Assembly: GCA_021772595.1 (NCBI GenBank)
Contig: JAJFLS010000702.1
Location: 1-10,192, forward strand
Reading direction: 5' to 3'
DNA length: 10,192 nt
Source of the DNA: Opitutales bacterium
GTDB taxonomy: Bacteria; Verrucomicrobiota; Verrucomicrobiia; Opitutales; Opitutaceae
Part shown: one piece after another, positions 1 to 5,801 of the stretch
Numbering within the stretch: position 1 is the first letter of the stretch
Layout: each line of letters opens with the position of its first letter
Notes under the pieces: model-generated
What the model saw: the letters and a program-made list of their open reading frames with translations, nothing else
Databases searched by the model: none
Told to the model about the DNA's origin: nothing
Position numbers and translations under genes: made by a program

Positions 1-296
1 GCGAAGGCGCTTTCAAGGAGTCGATCGAGAGCTTCGAGAAAGACCTCAAAACGCCAGCCTATTCCGATCCCGACACCAAGATCGGCAGCGAAGGCCTTCA
101 GGCCTACCGCCTGATGGGCTGGCTTGGAATTATTATCGGGATCATCGTAATCCCAATCACATTCGTAACCCTCGATCGTAGCGGCTGGCTCAATACAATC
201 GCCGGACTGCTGGCAATCGGCATTGGCGTTTCCGTTCTAAAAGCCGTTTCCCGATACGAACGAAATCATCACATCCAAAACCAAACAAAATCATGA
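1..296 (+). CDS. C-terminal end of a membrane protein, possibly a sodium:solute symporter (5' truncated)
   Basis: An open frame enters from the left edge (first full codon at position 3, no stop before 294-296) and gives 97 visible residues. The first ~35 are polar and include FEKDLKTP (11-18). Two hydrophobic segments follow, at about residues 38-57 and 62-82, then a basic polar tail ending QNQTKS. This reads as a cytoplasmic loop followed by the last one or two membrane helices of a transporter. The F..DLKTP loop ahead of a final helix recalls C-termini of sodium:solute symporter (SSS) proteins found beside polysaccharide lyases, but that is a resemblance from memory, not a motif proof. A shorter 60-residue protein from the ATG at 114 is unlikely, because the same frame is open upstream with protein-like composition. 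The stop overlaps the lyase start (ATGA), so the two genes are probably co-translated; this makes import of lyase products a reasonable guess. Confidence 0.6.
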   Translation, partial: EGAFKESIESFEKDLKTPAYSDPDTKIGSEGLQAYRLMGWLGIIIGIIVIPITFVTLDRSGWLNTIAGLLAIGIGVSVLKAVSRYERNHHIQNQTKS

Positions 297-2296
297 ATCG
301 ACGCGAATTTTGCTACCTTGGCGCAACCACGAGTCTCTTGACCGCCCTAGGACCCTCGATGAGCGGGGCCTTAAGGAAAAACCGCGATCCGAAAAACGCT
401 CGGCTGTTTTTCGACCTCGACGAAATCTCACGAATTCGGGCGAATACTAAAACGGATTTCCTGGGTCCTCTCTTTCAGAAATGGTCAAGCCACGACCCCA
501 GCGAGCTGTCCACTAAACTGGACGCGTTCGATAAAACGGGCGACATCATTCGCGAATACGCCGCTGCATACGAAGAGCTGACCGAGAGCACATTCGTTCA
601 ACTGGTCACTCCCAGCCAAGAGCGGCTCGATTCCTTGCTGGCGGGCATCGAGCGATTCTTGAAGATCCCTCACTGGGACTACTTCCTCGATGGCCCGGAC
701 GATGTAATCGCCCTTCAGCGAGGCTCACTGGCGACCGCTCGGCTCCTGTTCGCTCGCGAAGTTCTTGCGGATTCGATCGACGAAGACCTAGACCGTCGCA
801 TGCTCGACACAATCGCCGAAAAAGGCGGCCTCCCCTGCTATCGCGCCGTCAACGGTATGGACAATCCCGATACCGTAAAAGGATGGGGATTCAACGAGCG
901 GCATGCCGACTACTACGACATCGAAATGAATCGATGGCCCGAAATTCTCGGTGCAAATAACCTCCGAGCCGACCCCACCAGCTCGCTGGGAATCGCGGCG
1001 ATCGCGCTACGTGGTCACGACGATCGAGCCGAACTTTGGCTTCAAACCGCAATCGACAGCACGCGGCGCGTATTGGATCTATTCACACCAGACGGCAGCT
1101 ACTTCGAAGGGATCAGCTACGCCGGATACACGCTTCGCACGACTTTGAGTTTCTGCGAAGCGCATCAACGCTGCATCGGCGATATCGACTGGAGCAAGGA
1201 AGCCAACTTCGAAGGGATCATTGAACACATCTTAAGCGTTCAAGCGGGCCTGCAAGCCGATGGGACGCCCGACATCGTAAACTTCAGCGACTCCAAACGA
1301 ACTGTCTACCCCGGCGCTCCTTCCTGGATCGCCCGCAACCTCGACAGCCCGCTCGCCCAATACGCCGCCGAACACGCCTCCGTCCCCTACCATTTTCTCG
1401 ACTTCCTCTGGTACGAGCCCAAGCGCAAATCGATGAAGCCGCCGCCCGCCCTAAAAAACGTTCACAACGATTTGGACTGGGTGATCTGCCGCAGCGGGTG
1501 GAAGCCAAACGACGCCGTCCTCGCCTTCAAAAGCGGAGGCCCCGCCAATCACGAACACGCCGACCGCAACCATTTCATCTACAAGGTCTACGGAGAACGC
1601 CTGCTCAACGACTCCTTCGGAGCCGCCTACGATCGGCGCGATCCTCATTGGCTGCTTCGACTCACCGAAGCTCACAACTCCGTCCTCGTGAACGGAAATG
1701 GCCACCAATACCACAACGGCATCGAAGGAACGAACGACAGTCGTTCTTACGCTAGCGTCAATCAGTATGAAGTCGTTGGAGACACCACTTGGTGGTCCAG
1801 CGACGCCACCGCTGCCTACCAAGGCGTCAACGAACGCATCTTTAAAGTCATTCGCACAGTCCTATTCGCGAAGCCCGACATCATCGTCGTGCTCGATCAA
1901 ATACGACTCCGCTACGAGCCGCAACGCGTCGATCTGAGGTTCTTCCCCGACAACCGTGACAACGCCGCCGAATTGAAAACCAATCGAGACAGCTTTTCAA
2001 TCACGCGCCCCAACGCCACCCTTCACGGCAAAGTCGTATCGCGCTCCGACGTCAAAGTCTCCCAGTCAAAACTAGACCTCCCCGAGAGTTACGGAGAATT
2101 CCCCTACATCGAAATCGGATCGGGAGAATCCATCCACCACGAGATCATCACAATGTTGGCCAGTTCTCCCGGCAGATCCAGTAAAACGCCCAATCTTCGC
2201 GCCCAAGCCACCGACCAAGGATGGAAAATCAAAGCCGGAAAACTGAGGGCCACCCTCACCACCGATCGAATGATCCCAAAGGTGCAAATCGCTTAG
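293..2296 (+). CDS. Exported heparinase II/III-family polysaccharide lyase (Tat signal)
   Basis: This 667-residue protein resembles heparinase II/III-type polysaccharide lyases, which cleave uronic-acid-containing polysaccharides by beta-elimination. The N-terminus MNRREFCYLGATTSLLTALG has a twin-arginine (RR-F) motif and a hydrophobic stretch, so Tat export is likely. Residues ~40-380 are mostly helical, as expected for the (alpha/alpha) toroid, and contain NRWPEILGANNL (213-224) and PDGSYFEGISYAGY (266-279), the region that supplies the catalytic Asn/His and Tyr in this fold. The C-terminal beta-sandwich domain begins near 395 and holds the family hallmark GGPANHEHADRNHF (415-428), with His420 the likely catalytic His and His422, Asp440 and His461 (EAHNSVLVNG) candidate zinc ligands. 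The ATG lies in the ATGA overlap with the upstream gene, and no Shine-Dalgarno is visible. The substrate (alginate, heparin/chondroitin-like, ulvan-like or other) cannot be decided. The gene converges on the minus-strand cluster. Confidence 0.88.
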   Translation: MNRREFCYLGATTSLLTALGPSMSGALRKNRDPKNARLFFDLDEISRIRANTKTDFLGPLFQKWSSHDPSELSTKLDAFDKTGDIIREYAAAYEELTESTFVQLVTPSQERLDSLLAGIERFLKIPHWDYFLDGPDDVIALQRGSLATARLLFAREVLADSIDEDLDRRMLDTIAEKGGLPCYRAVNGMDNPDTVKGWGFNERHADYYDIEMNRWPEILGANNLRADPTSSLGIAAIALRGHDDRAELWLQTAIDSTRRVLDLFTPDGSYFEGISYAGYTLRTTLSFCEAHQRCIGDIDWSKEANFEGIIEHILSVQAGLQADGTPDIVNFSDSKRTVYPGAPSWIARNLDSPLAQYAAEHASVPYHFLDFLWYEPKRKSMKPPPALKNVHNDLDWVICRSGWKPNDAVLAFKSGGPANHEHADRNHFIYKVYGERLLNDSFGAAYDRRDPHWLLRLTEAHNSVLVNGNGHQYHNGIEGTNDSRSYASVNQYEVVGDTTWWSSDATAAYQGVNERIFKVIRTVLFAKPDIIVVLDQIRLRYEPQRVDLRFFPDNRDNAAELKTNRDSFSITRPNATLHGKVVSRSDVKVSQSKLDLPESYGEFPYIEIGSGESIHHEIITMLASSPGRSSKTPNLRAQATDQGWKIKAGKLRATLTTDRMIPKVQIA

Positions 2297-2307
2297 AGAG
2301 TACTCAA

Positions 2308-2395
2308 AAAGGTAGGGCCTGGCTGCCAGGCAGACCGCGTTAGTCGAGTCTTGTTAAAACATTGCGGACCGCCTGGCATGTCGGTCCCTACCTTT
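2308..2395. repeat. Inverted pair of GTAG-headed palindromes (REP/BIME-like), possible bidirectional terminator
   Basis: The left arm (2308-2339) and the reverse complement of the right arm (2365-2395) share AAAGGTAGGG at the outer end and TGCCAGGC further in, with a few mismatches between. The left arm is itself a hairpin (GCCTGG-CTG-CCAGGC, 2318-2332). Each arm begins with GTAG (2312-2315 on +; 2388-2391 on -) next to the palindrome, the arrangement seen in REP elements. The pair fills the 109-bp gap between two convergent genes, so it could also stop transcription from both sides. There is no long T-run, so terminator function is inference. Confidence 0.75.
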
Positions 2396-2405
2396 CCGAT
2401 AACAA

Positions 2406-3482
2406 TTACCGAAGCCAGCGATCCAAGTTCTCTTTCACGAACGCGTCGTCGGTCAAACTTGGATAAGCGCGACACACGCGATCGAGCTCTTCCGATTGGC
2501 CTTGTGAAAGAATTTCGTCTGGATTCAACGTCCAAATGTTTTCAAGTAATCCTTGGCGGCGAAGGATTTCATGGATACCTGGGATGCAGCCGGAGAATCC
2601 ATTGGCCACATCAAAAATCGCCGCGTTGGCATCGGTGAGCTGCTGGGCACGAGTCAGCAGAGAAATTGGAACCGGTCCGCCGCTCTTCCGAACTTCCTTA
2701 ACCACTTCCAAATCCTTGACCGCTTGTTGCGTCCATACCGCCCATTGGCCAAGCAAGCCGCCTCGAAAGCAAACTTCCGGCTCTTCCTCGCTTTCGCTGA
2801 AGCGAACCGGCGTAAGTAGATCCAAAAGGATGTTGTCGTCGTTTCCCGTATACATCGCGAGACTGTCCGTACGACCTCCTTCCGATACCGCTCGCAAAAC
2901 ATCGAGCGTGTCGTAGCGATTAAACGGCGCCGTTTTGATCGCAATCAGATTCTCGATACCCATCGCGGATCGCCAGAAATCGTAATCCAATTTCCGCCCC
3001 CCAACCGAGGGCTGCAAGTAGAAGCCGAATACCGGGATCACTTGCGAAACCGTTTCAAGATGAGCGATGAGCTCTTCGTTGCTCGCCGTTTTCAACGCGC
3101 CCAAACCGACTAGCCCGATGTGATAGCCAAGCCCCGCGGCGCATTCCGCTTCGGCTACCGCTTGAGCCGTGTCTCCAACGATGCCCGCAACTTTAATCAG
3201 TTCTGTTCCAGTATCCGCTTCCGCATCTTTCATCGTCTCCGCCGCCAACGCAAGGACTGGCTCGTAGAGTCCGATTTGGGGATCGCGAATTTCAAACTGA
3301 GTCGTGTGTACGCCCACCGCAATGCCGCCTGCTCCCGATTCAGCATAGTAGCGCGTCAATGCTCGCTGGCGTCTCTCGTCCAGTTTCCGTTCCTGCGTCA
3401 AAGCTAGCGGGTGAGCGGGGATCACGACACCGCTCATAAGACGATCTCGAATCGATTCTGGTGGAAATGGTTTCGTATCCAT
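2406..3482 (-). CDS. Dihydrodipicolinate synthase (DapA/NAL) family aldolase or dehydratase
   Basis: This 358-residue (alpha/beta)8 barrel belongs to the DHDPS/N-acetylneuraminate lyase superfamily of class I lyases, which form a Schiff base with a 2-keto acid. Visible landmarks: GAGGIAVGVHTTQF (50-63), at the place of the family's carboxylate-binding GTTGE loop but with HTTQF instead; Tyr155 in FGFYLQPSVGG (the Y..P motif); and Lys183 in IAIKTAPFNRY, the expected Schiff-base lysine. It is about 60 residues longer than typical DapA (~290-300), mainly through an N-terminal lead-in and a longer C-terminus. Family members in sugar-acid pathways act on 2-keto-3-deoxy acids (for example 5-keto-4-deoxyglucarate dehydratase or KDG aldolase types), and the enolase-type and Rossmann genes upstream fit that better than lysine biosynthesis. 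The reaction is not predictable from sequence. It is the last gene of the minus-strand series, 231 bp downstream of the epimerase gene across a repeat element. Start ATG at 3482, without a Shine-Dalgarno. Confidence 0.85.
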   Translation of the reverse strand: MDTKPFPPESIRDRLMSGVVIPAHPLALTQERKLDERRQRALTRYYAESGAGGIAVGVHTTQFEIRDPQIGLYEPVLALAAETMKDAEADTGTELIKVAGIVGDTAQAVAEAECAAGLGYHIGLVGLGALKTASNEELIAHLETVSQVIPVFGFYLQPSVGGRKLDYDFWRSAMGIENLIAIKTAPFNRYDTLDVLRAVSEGGRTDSLAMYTGNDDNILLDLLTPVRFSESEEEPEVCFRGGLLGQWAVWTQQAVKDLEVVKEVRKSGGPVPISLLTRAQQLTDANAAIFDVANGFSGCIPGIHEILRRQGLLENIWTLNPDEILSQGQSEELDRVCRAYPSLTDDAFVKENLDRWLR

Positions 3483-3507
3483 AATATTAATTATACATCT
3501 CTATAAC

Positions 3508-3684
3508 GCCCACGAAGTACACAGAGGTCACGAAGGCTTACAATTTTCGCTTTTATTCCAGCCCTACCATTGGCTTGATCAATAGTGTAATGTTTTTCGA
3601 CACGGGATTAATGCTTCTGCGGTCGGCGCAAGCGACGCCCCCTACCGACTAAAGCCTTCGTGATGATTCGTGAACTTCGTGGGC
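3508..3684. repeat. 177-bp non-coding element with ~32-bp terminal inverted repeats (MITE/BIME-like)
   Basis: The left end (3508-3539) and the reverse complement of the right end (3652-3684) match over GCCCACGAAGT at one side and CACGAAGGCTT at the other, with a short diverged centre. The arms are built from CACGAAG/CTTCGTG units. The interior contains no plausible gene but holds another GTAG-headed palindrome (3620-3650). The element fills nearly all of the gap between the epimerase-like and DapA-family genes. I see no convincing target-site duplication at its edges, so transposon-like mobility is only a possibility. As RNA it could fold into a long hairpin between two co-oriented genes. Confidence 0.7.
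3620..3650 (-). repeat. Single GTAG-headed REP-like palindrome inside the 177-bp element
   Basis: Read on the minus strand, GGTAG (CTAC at 3642-3645 on +) is followed by a GC-rich imperfect palindrome: GTCGG (3622-3626) pairs with CCGAC (3645-3649), and GGCG (3625-3628) with CGCC (3636-3639), as alternative or nested stems. Its layout matches the other GTAG-headed units in the window, though its sequence is different. It is a weak call based on one copy. Confidence 0.4.
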
Positions 3685-3713
3685 AATTGATTATTGATTT
3701 TTTGGACAGTCTC

Positions 3714-4760
3714 TCAAAATTTCCCATCTCGCTTCTCGAATCCGGTGGGCTTTCCATAGGTTCGTCCTTCTTGAGCCAGCCAAGCCGCAGTCCACTCGAT
3801 CATTGTGCCGAGTTCCACCGAGGGTTTGCCGTAGAGCTTGTGCGAGCGCGACGCATTGCTGACCCACATAGTGGCCTCTTCTTCGCCGGTAAACCGTGGA
3901 GCCTTTCCGAACAGCTTCCCGAATCGCTGGGCGATAGAGCGAATGCTCACGATATCGGCGCCCGTGATATTGATCGGTCGAGCGGGCGAACCGGCATAGT
4001 CGAGTGTTTGGACGATTTGGTTCAAGGCGTCATTCTGCCATATCAAATTAAAGTACCCCATCGTTACATCGATCGGCTCATCGTCCATCACCTTTTGTCC
4101 GATATCCACCAATACACCGTATCGGAATTCCACCGAATAATTCAGGCGGATGAGCGACACCTGCGTTCCGTGCTCTACCGAAATTGCCTCGAATCGCTTT
4201 TCTCTTTCCAAGCAGGATTGAGCGTATTCACCAATCGGATCCGTTAGAGATTCCTCGTTCGATCCGCCCGACCCGGGCGACGCGTAGGAGTAGACACAAC
4301 CTGTAGAAAACGCGATGATCTTGGAAGCTCGAAAACGAGAAGCGATCCGCGCCGACACCTCGACATTGATCTCGCGCAGTAAATCGGGATTTCCCGTCGT
4401 GCCAAACTTCGCTCCGACCAAATAAAACACCGTCGGGCACAAAGGCAGCGTTTCGACAAATGCGTCGTCCCGAAAATCGCCCGCTAGAGTTTTGACGCCG
4501 TTCGATTCGTAAGGATCGGCACTGTTTAAGCCCTGGAATCTCGAAGCCGCCCAAACTGTATTCGACTTTCCCAGCGTGTCGCATGCTTGCCTCAACATCA
4601 GACAGAGATGCAAACCCATTTTCCCGCCGGCGCCGAGCACGAGGAAATCGCCTTCTAATTCGCGCAGCGCTTGAAGCGCCCCTTCTTGAGGAACTGAGAG
4701 AAACACATCGATCGCTTCCATCGGACAAGGAAGCTGTAATTGCTGGGCGAGTGTAGTCAC
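3714..4760 (-). CDS. NAD(P)-dependent epimerase/dehydrogenase-like Rossmann protein with altered YxxxK motif
   Basis: This 348-residue extended short-chain dehydrogenase/reductase-like protein is related to nucleotide-sugar epimerases and uronate dehydrogenases. It has a glycine-rich dinucleotide-binding loop VLGAGGKMG (41-49) after a ~40-residue N-terminal extension, a FYLVGAKFG strand (112-120) and the catalytic-region motif FSTGCVYSY (151-159) as in other epimerases. The expected YxxxK reads YAQSC (179-183, codon TGC at Cys183), so the usual lysine is missing, which calls ordinary SDR chemistry into question. Its role may be oxidation or epimerisation of a sugar or sugar acid, or cofactor/substrate binding without standard catalysis. 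The start is GTG at 4760 with a stop four codons upstream; Met14 (4721) is an alternative. It lies 32 bp after the stop of the isomerase-like gene, so the two are very probably co-transcribed. No Shine-Dalgarno is visible. Confidence 0.82.
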   Translation of the reverse strand: MTTLAQQLQLPCPMEAIDVFLSVPQEGALQALRELEGDFLVLGAGGKMGLHLCLMLRQACDTLGKSNTVWAASRFQGLNSADPYESNGVKTLAGDFRDDAFVETLPLCPTVFYLVGAKFGTTGNPDLLREINVEVSARIASRFRASKIIAFSTGCVYSYASPGSGGSNEESLTDPIGEYAQSCLEREKRFEAISVEHGTQVSLIRLNYSVEFRYGVLVDIGQKVMDDEPIDVTMGYFNLIWQNDALNQIVQTLDYAGSPARPINITGADIVSIRSIAQRFGKLFGKAPRFTGEEEATMWVSNASRSHKLYGKPSVELGTMIEWTAAWLAQEGRTYGKPTGFEKRDGKF

Positions 4761-4792
4761 GATGTATACGATCTACGTTTTCGCGAGTTACC

Positions 4793-5587
4793 TCAAGCCA
4801 TAGCTGAAAGCCATTGGACCAGCGTTGCGGCGTCCTTCTTGAAACTCTCCACAGAGTCGTCCTTAACATGCTCAATGCTAATCCAATGCTCGCGCCCATT
4901 CTCCTCCAGCGCCCGCAAATAGTCACTCCAATCCGCTTCTCCTTCAGAAAGCGCCAGTCTATTCGGCCAGTCATTCTGGCCAAAGAAATTACAGTGAATA
5001 TTAGTAACTCGACTAATCACCGACTTCAATCCCGCCAAGCGATCCTCGTGACTCATGAGAAGTGGCGGCTGCCAAAAGGTCCCCACCGCTGGATGCGCAA
5101 TCTCTTCAAGCAGGCGCCTCGTCGATTCACTCGTATCGGTCAACGTATTGCTGTGATATTCGAAGTCGATTCGCATGCCTCGCGCTGCCGCTTTTTCCGC
5201 TATCTCTTGAGTGCGTTCAATCACCGCCTGTCTCCAATTATCGGATGCTTCCGCCGAGCCTTTTCGACCTACCCACACCCTTATCGTTGGAGCTCCCAGC
5301 GCTTCCGCCGAATCGAGAACCGCCTCGATATCCGGCCCCTTCTCCTCAGCGTTCGCATCGCAATCATCGAAGCGATAATAGGACCCATAGGCAGACACTT
5401 CCAATCCGGCCTCCAAAGTCAGTCTTTTCGCTGTTTCCGCTATCGAGAGATCTCCATGCGGCACCTGAACATCACCGCCCCATTCGATTCCCTTCAGCCC
5501 CGCCTCTGCCACGATCGCTACGATTTGCTTGATCGACAGTTCACGGAAAGTAATGGAAACTAAGCCTGGTTTAAATCGTGTACTCAT
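4793..5587 (-). CDS. Sugar phosphate isomerase/epimerase-type TIM barrel protein
   Basis: This 264-residue protein resembles the AP-endonuclease-2/xylose-isomerase-like TIM barrel family (isomerases and epimerases of sugars and related polyols). Starting at the ATG at 5587 gives MSTRFKPGLVSITFRELS, a typical family N-terminus; an ATG 13 codons upstream (5626) only adds a non-conserved leader. Landmarks are GIEWGGDVQVPHGD (33-46), YRFDD (71-75), FEYHSNTLTD (142-151) with Glu143 a likely metal ligand, NIHCN (196-200) with His198, and SIEHV (237-241) with Glu239. Where many members have an Asp-x-x-His metal motif, this one has FWQPP (171-175), so the metal site may differ. It sits 32 bp upstream of the epimerase-like gene and is separated from the enolase-type gene by a palindromic repeat. 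Isomerisation or epimerisation of a sugar intermediate is inferred; the substrate is unknown. Confidence 0.84.
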   Translation of the reverse strand: MSTRFKPGLVSITFRELSIKQIVAIVAEAGLKGIEWGGDVQVPHGDLSIAETAKRLTLEAGLEVSAYGSYYRFDDCDANAEEKGPDIEAVLDSAEALGAPTIRVWVGRKGSAEASDNWRQAVIERTQEIAEKAAARGMRIDFEYHSNTLTDTSESTRRLLEEIAHPAVGTFWQPPLLMSHEDRLAGLKSVISRVTNIHCNFFGQNDWPNRLALSEGEADWSDYLRALEENGREHWISIEHVKDDSVESFKKDAATLVQWLSAMA

Positions 5588-5704
5588 AACGCTAAATCTA
5601 TCGCAATCCTTTGTCTCCAGTTGCATCGAGGTTTCAACGCCTTTTCTGGGTTACCGTAAAGGTTGGCTCACCTCATCCCCCCTCAGCTTGAACACCTTTC
5701 TAAA

Positions 5705-5778
5705 TGTAGGAGCCTGCTTGCAGGCGATAATCTTCGCCATTGTCCTGGGAAACAATCGCCTGCAAGCAGGCTCCTACA
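5705..5778. repeat. BIME-like element: perfect 24-bp inverted repeat of a GTAG-headed REP
   Basis: The arms 5705-5728 and 5755-5778 are perfect reverse complements, separated by 26 bp. Each arm begins TGTAGGAGC and contains its own hairpin GCCTGC-TT-GCAGGC. The GTAG head plus short hairpin, in head-to-head pairing, is the classical REP/BIME layout, and TGTAGGAGC-type REPs are well known in pseudomonads. It begins 24 bp after the stop of the enolase-type gene and lies before the isomerase gene, so on the minus-strand transcript it would form a strong hairpin that could attenuate transcription or protect the upstream mRNA 3' end. Confidence 0.9.
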
Positions 5779-5801
5779 CTCGACGAACCATCGCCACCGA
5801 C

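Noticed and set aside
1451..1822. 123-codon minus-strand open frame inside the lyase gene
   Set aside because: It is antisense to the conserved C-terminal lyase domain; low-complexity Val-rich product with no motif.
3490..3495. TATAAT on the minus strand just upstream of the DapA-family start
   Set aside because: It is a perfect -10 consensus but only 7 bp from the ATG, with no -35-like hexamer at 16-18 bp. The region is AT-rich, so chance is likely; only a leaderless transcript would fit.
4228..4983. 251-codon open frame on the minus strand spanning the end of the isomerase-like gene and the start of the epimerase-like gene
   Set aside because: It lies in another frame of two genes with clear family motifs, its product is Arg-rich without recognisable domains, and it would cover both genes' junction.
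4814..5563. 249-codon plus-strand open frame antisense to the isomerase-like gene, with a second one at 5062-5532
   Set aside because: They are mirror frames of a well-supported gene; their products are Arg/Pro/Ser-rich with no domain signature.
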